This document shows positions 43,351 to 54,620 of a stretch of 64,000 nt of DNA, in pieces. The translations under genes and the position numbers were made by a program. Under the pieces are notes generated by a model. It saw nothing but the letters and a program-made list of their open reading frames with translations, did no database searches and was not told the DNA's origin. Numbering within the stretch: position 1 is the stretch's first letter; each line of letters starts with the position of its first letter. Source of the DNA: Gammaproteobacteria bacterium (GTDB lineage: Bacteria; Pseudomonadota; Gammaproteobacteria; UBA6429; Thiohalophilaceae); contig WGLP01000006.1 in the NCBI GenBank assembly GCA_016125505.1, positions 280,246 through 344,245 on the forward strand, in the 5' to 3' direction.

Positions 43351-45840
43351 TCAGACCTGTCGAAAGGTCGTAATCGGCGGCTGCGACAATACCTTGTTGC
43401 TCGCCAGCAAACCGATCAGCGTAATAAAGACAACCCCGACAAGCATCCCGATCAGCGCCGGCATGGGTGTCATGGTGTAATCGAATTTAAAGACTTCTTT
43501 GGCGAGAAAATGGCTTGTCAATGTTGCCGCGATACCCGCAATACCACCGGCGATCATACCCATGAGGGAAAACTCCGCGAGATTGCCCTTTAAAATCCAG
43601 CGCCGACTCGCGCCCAGGGTATGCAACAGGGCGGCCTCCTGGCGGCGTTCGTCTTCCGTTGTTTTCAATGCCGTCAACATGATAATGACGCCGATAGCGA
43701 GCGTGAACCAGAGCAGGTATTCCATCGCCCCGGATACCCGCGTCATCAGGTTACGAATACGATTGATAATGACATCAATATCGACCACGGTAATATTGGG
43801 AAACTGTTTCACCAGGGCGGCAAGAGCACGCGCCTGCGTCGTATCCAGATGCATACTGGCAACCCAGTTACTCGGCATCTTTTCCAGCAGACCGGGGGCC
43901 GTCACCGCAAAAAAATTCACCTTGAAGGAATTCCAGTCGACAGTGCGAATATTCTCGAGTTGTAACTCCACGTCGGTCCCCGCGATATCGAACAGGAGCT
44001 TGTCACCAATATGCAAATGGAATGCATCGGCCACGGACCGCTCCAGTGAAAGATAGGGCTTCCCCTCCTCGTCAGTGCGCCACCAGCGACCCTGAATGAC
44101 CTTGTTCCCCGAACGCAGGTCCCGACTCCACGACAGATTGAATTCATGCAGGACCAGGTTCTTGGCGCGCGGCGCCTCGAAGTCATCGGCGTGGACAGGC
44201 TTGCCATTGATTTTTAAAAGCCGGCCGCGGGTCATGGGTGCAAATTCCGGCGCCGCCATGTGCCGGCTCTCGAAAAATTCGCGCAATGCGGTTAATTGAC
44301 TGGCCTGCGCATTGATCAAAAAATAATTGGGTGCATTCTCCGGCAGCGTATGGCGCCAGCTGTCCAGCAGTTCGCTGCGGATCAGCACATTGAGCAGGAT
44401 GAACATCAAGCCCAGGCCAAAGGCACTGATCTGAATCGCGCTTAGATTGCCGCGCCGGCTCAGATTCGCCAGGCCATAACGCCAACCGGCGGACATGAGC
44501 CCACGCATGGGTTTGAGTATGAATACAATAACGCGCGCCACCACGAACAGTGCAATCAGGGTCCCCATCGCACCTAGCAGCAAATACTGTGTGACCTCGG
44601 TCTGGCCCAGGCGCCAGATCCACAGAACGAATACCGCACCGATAAACATCACGAAGAACACCAGATTGAACAGCGGGAACGCCTGATCGCGCCGCAGGAC
44701 ACGGATAGGCGGCGTCGCCTTTAACATCCACAGGCTGGGGCCCACGAATCCAAACAAGGCAATGAAACCGGTAATGGTGCCAATCCACACCGGGGTAAAC
44801 CCGGGCGCCGGCAATTGGCCGACAATGAGATCGGCCATGGCACGACTCAAACCAAACTGCGCCAGGTATGCAAGCAGACAGGCGACCAGGCTGGTCAGCA
44901 AGGCAAAGGCCGACATCTCCAGCACTATAAGCGAAAAGATCCGCCGCTGGGTGAGGCCCAGGGTACGCAGGATCGCCACACTGTCGACATGCCGACGACT
45001 GTAACGCTGCGCCGCCATGGCGGTGGCGATACTGCCAAGCAGGACGCTGATAAGCGCCACGATATTCAAAAAGAAATCGGCACGCTCAAAGGCGAAGTTG
45101 ACCTCCGGCCGCCCCTGTTTAATCGAAACCAGTTCTTCTCCTTCATGCGGCGACTTTCTGACTTCACTGATAAATTGTGCCACCTGTTGCGGCTTGCCGG
45201 CCACGAGCAGACGGTAGTGAATGCGGCTGCCCGGCTGGATCAACTGCGTCTGCGCCAGGTCCTGATCGTTTAACATGACGCGCGGGGCCATCCGAAAAAA
45301 GTCCCCGCCCCGATCCGGTTCGTAGGCAACCACCTTGCTGATCACAAAGGACTTCGCCCCTAATGACACCTTGTCGCCCACGTGCAGGTCCAAGGCCTGC
45401 AGCAGTCGCGGTTCAACCCAGATATGGCCACTGGCCGGAGTGCCTTTTTCGATATAAGCCTTGCCGTATGGCTGGTCGCTCAATTGCAATTGACCGCGCA
45501 GAGGATAGTTGGCGTCGACAACCTTGACCTCGACCAGCTGCACGTTATCCCCCACTACCAGCACGCTGCGAAACAGGGTCAGGCGGGACGTCTGCAATCC
45601 GAGTTTATTGGCCTGAGCAACGCGCTGTGTCGCGATCGGGCGGCCGGAGGCAATCACGAAATCCGCCGCCAATAATTCACTGGACTGGCGATCGATGGCC
45701 TTCGCCATGCGGTCGGTAGTGAAGGCCACCGTGGTGATACTGCTGACACAGATCAGCAAGGCAAGAAACAACAGATTCAATTCGCCGGCCTTCCAGTCGC
45801 GGTATAAAAAGCGCAGCGATAAGGCCAGCGTGTTAAGCAT
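43351..45840 (-). CDS. ybbP: ABC transporter permease, FtsX-like (YbbP type)
   Basis: 829-residue inner-membrane permease with two FtsX-type units: an N-terminal helix (ELNLLFLALLICVSSITTVAFT), a large periplasmic domain, a central set of helices (FLNIVALISVLLGSIATAMAAQRYSRRHVDSVAILRTLGLTQRR) and a C-terminal repeat (TTEDERRQEAALLHTLGASRRWILKGNLAEFSLMG). It pairs with the adjoining ATPase gene, which ends immediately upstream. Family members of this architecture work in lipid or lipoprotein traffic; the substrate is unknown. Confidence 0.88.
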   Translation of the reverse strand: MLNTLALSLRFLYRDWKAGELNLLFLALLICVSSITTVAFTTDRMAKAIDRQSSELLAADFVIASGRPIATQRVAQANKLGLQTSRLTLFRSVLVVGDNVQLVEVKVVDANYPLRGQLQLSDQPYGKAYIEKGTPASGHIWVEPRLLQALDLHVGDKVSLGAKSFVISKVVAYEPDRGGDFFRMAPRVMLNDQDLAQTQLIQPGSRIHYRLLVAGKPQQVAQFISEVRKSPHEGEELVSIKQGRPEVNFAFERADFFLNIVALISVLLGSIATAMAAQRYSRRHVDSVAILRTLGLTQRRIFSLIVLEMSAFALLTSLVACLLAYLAQFGLSRAMADLIVGQLPAPGFTPVWIGTITGFIALFGFVGPSLWMLKATPPIRVLRRDQAFPLFNLVFFVMFIGAVFVLWIWRLGQTEVTQYLLLGAMGTLIALFVVARVIVFILKPMRGLMSAGWRYGLANLSRRGNLSAIQISAFGLGLMFILLNVLIRSELLDSWRHTLPENAPNYFLINAQASQLTALREFFESRHMAAPEFAPMTRGRLLKINGKPVHADDFEAPRAKNLVLHEFNLSWSRDLRSGNKVIQGRWWRTDEEGKPYLSLERSVADAFHLHIGDKLLFDIAGTDVELQLENIRTVDWNSFKVNFFAVTAPGLLEKMPSNWVASMHLDTTQARALAALVKQFPNITVVDIDVIINRIRNLMTRVSGAMEYLLWFTLAIGVIIMLTALKTTEDERRQEAALLHTLGASRRWILKGNLAEFSLMGMIAGGIAGIAATLTSHFLAKEVFKFDYTMTPMPALIGMLVGVVFITLIGLLASNKVLSQPPITTFRQV

Positions 45841-46530
45841 CTAGTTGATATCCGAATCCGATTTTATTTCGCCGCCGTTGATCTCAACAATGCGGCCACA
45901 GCGTTGCGCCAGTTCCTTATCGTGGGTGGCAATGATCAAACAGGTCTCCCGCTCACGATTGAGTTCAAACAACAGGTTAATAATATTCAGGCCGGTCGCC
46001 TGATCCAGGTTGCCTGTGGGTTCATCCGCGAATAACAGGATCGGATTCGCCGCGAAGGCACGCGCAATCGCGCAACGCTGTTGTTCGCCGCCGGACAATT
46101 GATTGGGGTAATGCGCCAGGCGTTCGCCCAGACCGACCCGTTCCAGCAAGTTGCGTGCACGCTGACGCGGGTCGGCTACATTCAGGATCTCCAGCGACAA
46201 CAACACATTTTCAAATGCGGTGAGATGGGGCAATAACTGGAACGACTGGAAAATAAATCCGACCTTGCCGGCACGCCAGCGCGCGCGCTGATCTTCGTTC
46301 ATGGCCGTGATATCCTTGCCTTCGTACAGGACCTGGCCCGAGCTGGGTAGGTCCAGTCCGGCCAACAGGCCAAGCAAGGTGGTCTTGCCCGAACCCGATG
46401 CACCGATAATCGCGCAGGTGCTGGCCGCACGAAAGGTCAGGTTCACGGCCTTGAGGATCTGTAAGGGCTTGTCACCACTCTGCAGGGATTTGTTCAGATC
46501 GATGGCTTGTAAAAACGGAACACTTAACAT
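45841..46530 (-). CDS. ybbA: ABC transporter ATP-binding protein (YbbA type)
   Basis: 229 residues of the MacB/LolD-like ATPase class. Walker A is [18 protein letters not shown], the signature is [15 protein letters not shown], Walker B is [13 protein letters not shown] and the H-loop is [10 protein letters not shown]. Its ATG (46528-46530) overlaps that of the divergent tesA gene by 2 bp. The permease gene begins directly after it. The YbbA-YbbP-TesA grouping is the same as in E. coli. Confidence 0.92.
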   Translation of the reverse strand: MLSVPFLQAIDLNKSLQSGDKPLQILKAVNLTFRAASTCAIIGASGSGKTTLLGLLAGLDLPSSGQVLYEGKDITAMNEDQRARWRAGKVGFIFQSFQLLPHLTAFENVLLSLEILNVADPRQRARNLLERVGLGERLAHYPNQLSGGEQQRCAIARAFAANPILLFADEPTGNLDQATGLNIINLLFELNRERETCLIIATHDKELAQRCGRIVEINGGEIKSDSDIN

Positions 46531-47149
46531 GCGCTACCTGTTTTCTGTATTGTTCATTTTGCTTACGTTCCTAGGCTCTTCACCACTGTTGGCGGCACCG
46601 CCGGTAATTCTCGTCCTGGGCGACAGCCTCAGTGCCGGCTATGGCATCGATCGCGAGCACGGCTGGGTCCGGTTACTGCAAGACCGGCTTAAGCAATCAG
46701 GCTACGCATACCAGGTAGTGAACGCAAGCGTCAGCGGCGACACGACCGATTCCGGGCTGTCGCGCCTGCCCTACGCCCTCGCACAACACCATCCCGCCAT
46801 TGTGATCATCGCACTGGGTGGCAACGACGGTTTACGTGGCCTCTCGCTCGCGCAATTAAAAGACAATCTCACCCGGCTGGTCACGCTCTCGAAACAGGCC
46901 GGTGCCAGGGTCCTGCTGTGCCGGGAACGCATCCCGCCCAATTTAGGCCCGGTTTACAGCGCGAAGTTCAGTGAAGTCTATACTAGCGTGGCCAGGCAAC
47001 AGCAGGTGCCGCTGGTGCCGTATTTTTTGAAAGGTGTCGCCGATGCGCCGGCATTGATGCAGGACGACGGGATTCATCCCAATGCACAGGGCCAGCCGGG
47101 GATGCTGGACAATGTCTGGCCGGTACTAAAGCCGTTGTTGGTGAAGTGA
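46529..47149 (+). CDS. tesA: Thioesterase/lysophospholipase TesA (SGNH family)
   Basis: 206 residues. The signal peptide is LFSVLFILLTFLGSSPLLAA. The SGNH blocks are VILVLGDSLSAGYGIDREHGWV (nucleophile Ser), ASVSGDTTDSGLSRL, ALGGNDGLRGL (oxyanion Asn) and DDGIHPNAQGQPGMLDNVWPVL (catalytic Asp and His). It is a periplasmic esterase acting on acyl-CoA or lysophospholipids. Its start codon overlaps that of the divergent ybbA gene, so its promoter must lie within ybbA. Confidence 0.93.
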   Translation: MRYLFSVLFILLTFLGSSPLLAAPPVILVLGDSLSAGYGIDREHGWVRLLQDRLKQSGYAYQVVNASVSGDTTDSGLSRLPYALAQHHPAIVIIALGGNDGLRGLSLAQLKDNLTRLVTLSKQAGARVLLCRERIPPNLGPVYSAKFSEVYTSVARQQQVPLVPYFLKGVADAPALMQDDGIHPNAQGQPGMLDNVWPVLKPLLVK

Positions 47150-47159
47150 CTCTGCTTTG

Positions 47160-47325
47160 ACGCCATGCCGGAAACGCCAGAGGCGTTATCCGGAATCCGA
47201 CCAGAACCCGAAGGGTTCTGGAAGTACTTAACGAATCTCGGAGAGATTCTAAGTGCAGTGTCTTTCCAGCACTAAAGCCTCTAGATTCCGGGTCGCACTT
47301 ACAGTGCGCCCGGAATGACGGAGGA
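47160..47325. repeat. Intergenic palindrome-rich repeat region
   Basis: A chain of hairpins between tesA and proB: CCGGAAACGCC-AGA-GGCGTTATCCGG, CCAGAACCC-GAA-GGGTTCTGG, ACTTAACGAATCTC-GGA-GAGATTCTAAGT, and a long one at 47285-47316 (ATTCCGGG with CCCGGAAT around CGCACT-TAC-AGTGCG). No coding potential. It resembles REP-type intergenic repeats and may also end both transcripts. Confidence 0.6.
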
Positions 47326-47339
47326 ATTAGTGAAGCCAG

Positions 47340-49495
<2,156 letters not shown>

Positions 49496-49512
49496 CTACC
49501 TATCTCATTGCA

Positions 49513-49653
49513 CAGCCCGTTGAAAAACGTCACGAGCGTAGCCAGGACAAGGCGTAAAAGGATGAATAACCGGAGTTTACACGATAGTAAATGAGGATTA
49601 TGAGTCCTTTTACAACGCAGTCATGGCAAGCGCAGTAGTTTTTCAATGGGCTG
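49513..49653. repeat. MITE-like palindromic element, copy 2
   Basis: 141 bp with terminal inverted repeats cagcccgttgaaaaac and gtttttcaatgggctg, and internal sequence about 87% identical by eye to the element at 22500-22642. An internal palindrome reads TTTACACGATAGTAAA; the corresponding one in copy 1 is TTGACACGGGAGTCAA, so pairing is conserved despite base changes. It lies between rpmA and obgE. Confidence 0.78.
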
Positions 49654-49662
49654 TAAATAAAA

Positions 49663-49682
49663 AGCCCCGTCACTGACGGGGC
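49663..49682 (-). terminator. Terminator after rpmA
   Basis: On the minus strand GCCCCGTCAGTGACGGGGC followed by TTTTTATT, 28 bp past the rpmA stop. It would reduce read-through into obgE and proB. Confidence 0.85.
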
Positions 49683-49709
49683 CCTCTTGGTGTTTTTATT
49701 CTATTGATC

Positions 49710-49970
49710 TTAAGCCGCCGGCGTGATGCTCACAAATCGACGTTGCTTTGGACCTTTGACTTCGAATACCACGGTGCCATCCACTGTCGCAAACAGCGTA
49801 TCGTCGCTGCCAATACCAACATTGGTGCCCGGATGGAAATTGGTGCCGCGTTGACGGACCAGAATATTCCCGGCTTTCACGAACTCACCGCCGTAGCGCT
49901 TGACGCCAAGACGCTTGGAATGTGAATCGCGACCGTTACGAGTACTACCACCAGCTTTTTTATGTGCCAT
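49710..49970 (-). CDS. rpmA: 50S ribosomal protein L27
   Basis: 86-residue basic protein starting [43 protein letters not shown], the invariant L27 N-terminus that reaches the peptidyl-transferase centre, with no cleavable leader. It follows rplU by 14 bp on the minus strand. Confidence 0.98.
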   Translation of the reverse strand: MAHKKAGGSTRNGRDSHSKRLGVKRYGGEFVKAGNILVRQRGTNFHPGTNVGIGSDDTLFATVDGTVVFEVKGPKQRRFVSITPAA

Positions 49971-49984
49971 GACGAATAAACCTC

Positions 49985-50296
49985 TTAACCACTGATACCG
50001 GTAATTTGCAGTTCCGTGAAATACTGACGATGGCCCGTCTCTTTTTGATAATGCTTGCGGCGACGGAACTTGACGATCCGGATCTTATCGCCACGGCCAT
50101 GGCTCTTCACGGTTGCGGTGACTTTGCCGCCGCTGACATAGGGTGCGCCGACCTTGATGTCATCGCCATTGGCGACCATCAGGACTTTGTCCAGGTCAAT
50201 GTTGCTGCCGGCTTCGACGTCGAGTTTCTCGACCTTGATGCGCTGGCCTTCGGTCACACGGTATTGTTTGCCACCGGTCTCTATTACTGCGTACAT
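49985..50296 (-). CDS. rplU: 50S ribosomal protein L21
   Basis: 103 residues: [30 protein letters not shown] at the N-terminus and [36 protein letters not shown] at the C-terminus. ATG 50296 is the family start; the frame extends 14 residues further without homology. First gene of the rplU-rpmA unit, with a strong promoter upstream. Confidence 0.98.
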   Translation of the reverse strand: MYAVIETGGKQYRVTEGQRIKVEKLDVEAGSNIDLDKVLMVANGDDIKVGAPYVSGGKVTATVKSHGRGDKIRIVKFRRRKHYQKETGHRQYFTELQITGISG

Positions 50297-50359
50297 CTGA
50301 CTGATTCTCCAAGGATTTTGCCCGCCACAAACGGGCAAACAAGGCTATAAAGGGCGGCA

Positions 50360-50388
50360 ATTTTAGCCGTTCACCGCGGTCTGGTCAA
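50360..50388 (-). promoter_or_regulatory. Sigma-70 promoter of rplU-rpmA
   Basis: On the minus strand TTGACC (50383-50388), 17-bp spacer, TAAAAT (50360-50365), about 65 bp before the rplU start. It is back-to-back with the ispB promoter. Confidence 0.75.
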
Positions 50389-50405
50389 ACACCGTTTGCA
50401 GGTGC

Positions 50406-50434
50406 TTGACAGCTTTCTTACCGCCCCCTAGGAT
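50406..50434 (+). promoter_or_regulatory. Sigma-70 promoter of ispB
   Basis: TTGACA (50406-50411), 17-bp spacer, TAGGAT (50429-50434), about 35 bp before the ispB start codon. Confidence 0.75.
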
Positions 50435-50469
50435 GCAGGGCCTTTATCGCCCCCGGAACCGCTAAATTG

Positions 50470-51438
50470 ATGAATATTGAGGAGATTTACGCCCTGATCG
50501 CCGATGATATGGCGCGCGTAAACCAATGCATCCAGCAGCGGCTCCAGTCGGAGGTGGTCCTGATCAACCAGATCGGCCACTACATCGTCAACAGCGGTGG
50601 CAAACGCCTGCGCCCCATTCTGCATCTATTGGCCAGCCGCGCCCTCGGTTACCAGGGTGAAAACCACATCGAGTGCGCCGCCCTCATCGAATTCATCCAT
50701 ACCGCGACCCTGCTGCATGATGATGTGGTGGACGCCTCGGAGCTGCGCCGCGGCAATGATACCGCTAACGCGGTCTGGGGCAACGAGGCCAGCGTGCTGG
50801 TGGGCGATTTCCTCTATTCCCGCGCCTTCCAGATGATGGTGACCATTAATGACATGCGGGTGATGGCCATCCTGGCCGATGCCACCAATACCATCGCCGA
50901 GGGCGAGGTCCAGCAGCTCCTCAACGTGCACGACCCCGACACCAGTGAAGAACGCTATCTGCACGTGATTCACAGCAAAACCGCCAAACTGTTCGAATCC
51001 GCCACCCAGCTGGCCGCCGTCCTCAACAAGCAGGACCGCGAACTCGAACTCGCCCTGGCCCGCTACGGCATGCACCTGGGCACGGCCTTTCAGCTCATCG
51101 ACGACGTGCTGGACTACAGCGAATCCAGTGAAGAGATCGGCAAGAACATCGGCGATGACCTCGCCGAGGGCAAGCCCACCCTGCCACTTATATATTGTAT
51201 GCGCGTGGGCGATGAGAAACAGCGTGCGTTGGTCCGCCAGGCCATCGAGCACGGCGGACGCGATTACATCGCGGAAATCAAGGCAGCCATTGAATCCACG
51301 GGGGCCATCGAATACACTGCGCGGGCCGCCAGGGCGGAGTCGGATCAGGCCATCCAGTGCCTCGCCAATGTTCCCGATTCCACATTCAAGGACGCACTGC
51401 GAGACCTGGCGGAATTTGCGGTAAACCGGACGTACTAA
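50470..51438 (+). CDS. ispB: Octaprenyl-diphosphate synthase IspB
   Basis: 322-residue trans-prenyltransferase that makes the quinone side chain. Key motifs: GGKRLRPILHLLASRALG, the first Asp-rich motif LLHDDVVDASELRRG, and the second FQLIDDVLDYSESSEEIGKNIGDDLAEGKPTLPLIY. ATG 50470 follows an in-frame TTG at 50467. It is divergent from rplU, the standard gammaproteobacterial order. A short hairpin (GGCAGTT-TCCCG-AACTGCC, 51443-51461) follows the stop. Confidence 0.95.
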   Translation: MNIEEIYALIADDMARVNQCIQQRLQSEVVLINQIGHYIVNSGGKRLRPILHLLASRALGYQGENHIECAALIEFIHTATLLHDDVVDASELRRGNDTANAVWGNEASVLVGDFLYSRAFQMMVTINDMRVMAILADATNTIAEGEVQQLLNVHDPDTSEERYLHVIHSKTAKLFESATQLAAVLNKQDRELELALARYGMHLGTAFQLIDDVLDYSESSEEIGKNIGDDLAEGKPTLPLIYCMRVGDEKQRALVRQAIEHGGRDYIAEIKAAIESTGAIEYTARAARAESDQAIQCLANVPDSTFKDALRDLAEFAVNRTY

Positions 51439-51490
51439 GCGAGGCAGTTTCCCGAACTGCCTTGTCCGCGAAAAGATGTATTCATACCAA

Positions 51491-51567
51491 CGGGGTGTAG
51501 CTCAGCCTGGTAGAGCACTGTCTTCGGGAGGCAGGGGCCGGAGGTTCGAATCCTCTCACCCCGACCA
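51491..51567 (+). tRNA. tRNA-Pro (anticodon CGG)
   Basis: 77-nt cloverleaf with encoded CCA: acceptor CGGGGTG/CACCCCG, D-arm GCTCAGCCTGGTAGAGC, anticodon stem CTGTC/GGCAG around loop TTCGGGA (anticodon CGG), T-arm CGGAGGTTCGAATCCTC. Its 3' end is repeated at 51719 and 57288, marking it as an insertion site. Confidence 0.97.
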
Positions 51568-51580
51568 AATGAGAAAATAA

Positions 51581-51624
51581 AAAGCCGGTCTTTCACTTAA
51601 CATGAAGACCGGCTTTTTATTTTT
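51581..51624 (+). terminator. Terminator after tRNA-Pro
   Basis: AAAGCCGGTCTT...AAGACCGGCTTT followed by TTATTTTT, 13 bp beyond the tRNA; long perfect stem with a T tract. Confidence 0.9.
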
Positions 51625-51655
51625 GAATGCAGGTCGGTGTGGATGGAACCGACAA

Positions 51656-51737
51656 GAGGTTCAAATCCGAAGCACAGGGATGTGCGAGTGTCGCGTGAGG
51701 GCAGGATGCCCGAAGCGACCTCTCACCCCGACCAAAT
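51656..51737 (+). repeat. Interrupted copy of the tRNA-Pro 3' end
   Basis: GAGGTTCAAATCC (51656-51668, one change from the tRNA T-arm) and CCTCTCACCCCGACCAAAT (51719-51737, identical to the tRNA 3' end and beyond) are separated by a 50-bp insert. The insert has two small hairpins, GCACA-GGGA-TGTGC and GGGCA-GGA-TGCCC. It looks like an attachment-site duplicate into which a REP-like unit has been inserted. Confidence 0.6.
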
Positions 51738-51803
51738 TAAGATTTAAAGTTATAAATAGTTATATTATTTTTCTTTAGTTGATGTAATGAGTTTTTCGTA
51801 AAA

Positions 51804-53462
51804 CTACATTCTCTCTCCGGAAACAGCTGGAAATATTGAAACCCATCGTCTGACTGAACCACGGCCATGAAGATCTCCTACAAAAAATTCTGGCCGAGCA
51901 CTCGGGGTATCACTCAATGATTCACCGTAATGGCTTTTGACCCACGAGCCTTTGTAACCGGCAAGTCTGATTAGTGTTGGAAACACCTGAAAATGGCTGG
52001 TCTTGTTGTAGCTGGCTGCTTGAGCTGACTTGAATCGTTCTAAAAGCACAGCATCGTTGGAGAATACCATCATAGGCACAATACCTTCGAAACGATTTGC
52101 TCTTGGTCTGCAGTGAGTAGCCAATGTCCCATCGTCGACAATATTCTGCCCATGATCACTTGTATATAAAATTGCGTAATTCTTTAAATCACCACTTTCT
52201 GATAATAGGTTTTTAAACCAGTCATCAACGCTCCAGCGTATCCCATTCATATATGAATTCAGGGATCTATCTCTATCATTCATTGGCTCACCCTGCTCAA
52301 GTGCAGGGGTGAAAATATTGTATTCTTTGGGGTAGCTCCTGAAGTAGGGGAAATGAATGCCGTATTTATTAAGTACGATAAAGGTCTTACCGGGTTTCTT
52401 GAGAAGATCTATTAATTTTTCACGTACAACTCTATCGCTTTCATAGGCGATATTCTGACGAACTCGAATAATTTCATCAACGAAATCTGCTTCATGTGCA
52501 TTCATGAAGTTTTGGTAGTTCGCCCATTCCTTGGCATTCTGGGCATCGAGGTAAACATTGTAATACCCAGCTTTCCTGGCAAACTGCCAAACCGATGGTT
52601 CCTTCAAACTCACTTGATTACTGTCTGGAATCTCTTCTTTTCTTAGCCCAGTCCTAAGAACGAGATTGGAGTAATCACTGCAGTTTGAAGATGAAGCAGC
52701 CAAGCCAAAATTCACGATACCCGTTTTGAGAGAGCGAAGATAAGGTGTCGTATCCTTTTGGAATCCATTGATTCCCAGAATGTCCGCACGGATACTCTCA
52801 TCCACAATCAGAACAATTTTATCGACCTGTGGATCTATAGAATCCTGGTAAGTCACCCTGGATCTTTTGCCATCGTAAAGATTACTTATGCCGGCAAACA
52901 CCAGCATCGACGGTAATCTGAAAAATGAGGGATAGCGATCAAAAAAACCATCACTATATTTCAGACAAATAGTGACAAGTAACACCGCGCTCACTGGAAT
53001 GAAATACGCCTTTTGTGGAATTTTTAGTTTTGCAAGATCTGGCAACCGTTCGACGAAAATAACCATTGGAATAAGAATGATTACAAGCGGGAGTACAGCC
53101 AAACCAATATTCTCAACCACCTGCCAAAACCACCATTGAACATAACTCACGATAAGGTCGGTGGTTTGGAAATCGACTGGCGCCTTTGAGACCTGGAAGG
53201 AACCTATATTAGAAAGGAAGAAGAATAAAAAAATCGGTAACGTTATTTTTCGGAAAAGACCGCGTCCGCTAAAGAAGATTAAGAATGCGCCGAGCAGGCT
53301 CCAGAAGAACAAAACCATTGACAGCAAAAGCTCGACTATCCTGCCATGATTCCACAAAAAACGAAACGGATAAAAAAAGTCTTGAAACAGACTAAATTCC
53401 ACAAGCAAAAGAATTGCAACAGAGCCAATCGCGATAGTCTTTCTCAAGTTGAAATTTGACAT
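51804..53462 (-). CDS. Phosphoethanolamine transferase/sulfatase-family membrane protein
   Basis: 552 residues. About five N-terminal membrane helices precede an alkaline-phosphatase-fold domain: VDKIVLIVDESIRADILGINGFQKDTTPYL near residue 220, where the nucleophile position appears to be Ser rather than the Thr of EptA, NLVLRTGLR, FIVLNKYGIHFPYF and YAILYTSDHGQNIVDDG. Family members move phosphoethanolamine or other groups onto lipid A or glycans. It lies in the A+T-rich left part of the island, with different codon use from the backbone. Confidence 0.75.
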   Translation of the reverse strand: MSNFNLRKTIAIGSVAILLLVEFSLFQDFFYPFRFLWNHGRIVELLLSMVLFFWSLLGAFLIFFSGRGLFRKITLPIFLFFFLSNIGSFQVSKAPVDFQTTDLIVSYVQWWFWQVVENIGLAVLPLVIILIPMVIFVERLPDLAKLKIPQKAYFIPVSAVLLVTICLKYSDGFFDRYPSFFRLPSMLVFAGISNLYDGKRSRVTYQDSIDPQVDKIVLIVDESIRADILGINGFQKDTTPYLRSLKTGIVNFGLAASSSNCSDYSNLVLRTGLRKEEIPDSNQVSLKEPSVWQFARKAGYYNVYLDAQNAKEWANYQNFMNAHEADFVDEIIRVRQNIAYESDRVVREKLIDLLKKPGKTFIVLNKYGIHFPYFRSYPKEYNIFTPALEQGEPMNDRDRSLNSYMNGIRWSVDDWFKNLLSESGDLKNYAILYTSDHGQNIVDDGTLATHCRPRANRFEGIVPMMVFSNDAVLLERFKSAQAASYNKTSHFQVFPTLIRLAGYKGSWVKSHYGESLSDTPSARPEFFVGDLHGRGSVRRWVSIFPAVSGERM

Positions 53463-53849
53463 GGAAACTTCTCGTCAATCCGTACGTACAAATCCTCTGT
53501 TAATTAATCTGCTTGGGTTGGGATCACTGTACTACTTATCCCCAATATTCTTTTAATAATTATATATAGACAGATTATATATTGACAGACGATACATAAT
53601 CACAAGCATTCGTGAAACCGGTCAGATAGGAATTGTTTCTAATATTAGAACTCCTGACCCGATATATTCCCGCTTCTTTCTCTACTTTTGACCTTCCTAG
53701 TCGACCTATGCGTGTTTGTCGCTTGGCTATCTCTTCAATCTTGTCTTTATCTGGCGGGAATGTTACTCAACGCGTTTAGTAACGGACCGAGAAAATATAA
53801 CATCACTCTCCCAACCTGGCGGCTAACACGCTGTAACACAAAGCGGGGA
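53463..53849. other. A+T-rich stretch without a convincing gene
   Basis: 387 bp between two minus-strand island genes. It contains tandem TATAAT-like boxes and a near-repeat (TATATAGACAG, then ATTATATATTGACAGA) around 53555-53590, which may hold the promoter of the transferase gene. Short open frames on both strands (53688 and 53747) have no support. Confidence 0.5.
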
Positions 53850-54620
53850 TCAAAATCTAACAAATACCATGCCGATACTGAGCCAGACACCAAAAGTAAA
53901 ATAAGTGCTGAGCCAGATAACCTCTTTTTTCCATACCTCCCAGTCACTGGTTTTGACTCGGCGGCTAATCGCATCCCTGATACCTGCACCGACCGAGAGA
54001 AATTGTTTTGCCTGCTGATGACTATGCTCTTTGCGTGACAGGTACATGGGGATATCAATAAACAACATGATATAGGCGGTGCCAAGACAACTGATGATGC
54101 CAATCGCCATCAGAACTTTCAGTATCCCGCTAAGCATAACCAGGCCGATGCTGAAGCATGCTGCGGCGATGGTGACCATCACCACCCATGCCGCCTCTTC
54201 AATACTATGCCAGAAGTGGTTCAGTGATAAGGTCGCATACCAGCAACTGACCTGGGCAAGCACGATGATAGGGACGATTGAGTACGCGGTATACTGAATG
54301 CCCTCTGCCCCCAGGGATTGGCCAAGCTGATAAATCAGCAGGGCGCATTGTGCGCTAAAACTAACTTCCGCTATCGTGGCCAGTGTGCGCCCCAGCATGA
54401 CCGATGAGAGGGGGTGATCGAACAGGCAGTAACGTTCTACATCGATACGCGGAAGGAAAGAGCGGAAGGCACAGACGAAGACATAGATGCCAGACAGGAT
54501 TGGCTGCGCATAGGAAAAATGTTGCATCTCCGAGTGAACAACAATGGCCCACGTCCAGATACCAATGTTAAACACCGCCATGATGCACAGGAATTTCCAC
54601 CATAAGAAGGTCTTATTCAA
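53850..54620 (-). CDS. Polytopic membrane protein, unknown
   Basis: 256 residues with about six to seven hydrophobic helices (for example FLCIMAVFNIGIWTWAIVV, YTAYSIVPIIVLAQVSCWYA, AAWVVMVTIAAACFSIGLVML, STYFTFGVWLSIGMVFVRF) and a cytoplasmic loop SRKEHSHQQAKQFLSVGAG. I recognise no family. It lies in the island between the transferase gene and the divergent eutBC pair. The downstream end is A+T-rich. Confidence 0.55.
   Translation of the reverse strand: MNKTFLWWKFLCIMAVFNIGIWTWAIVVHSEMQHFSYAQPILSGIYVFVCAFRSFLPRIDVERYCLFDHPLSSVMLGRTLATIAEVSFSAQCALLIYQLGQSLGAEGIQYTAYSIVPIIVLAQVSCWYATLSLNHFWHSIEEAAWVVMVTIAAACFSIGLVMLSGILKVLMAIGIISCLGTAYIMLFIDIPMYLSRKEHSHQQAKQFLSVGAGIRDAISRRVKTSDWEVWKKEVIWLSTYFTFGVWLSIGMVFVRF

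Noticed and set aside
53688..54038. 116-residue plus-strand frame
   Set aside because: It overlaps the 3' part of the minus-strand membrane protein gene in antisense and has no ribosome-binding site or recognisable features.
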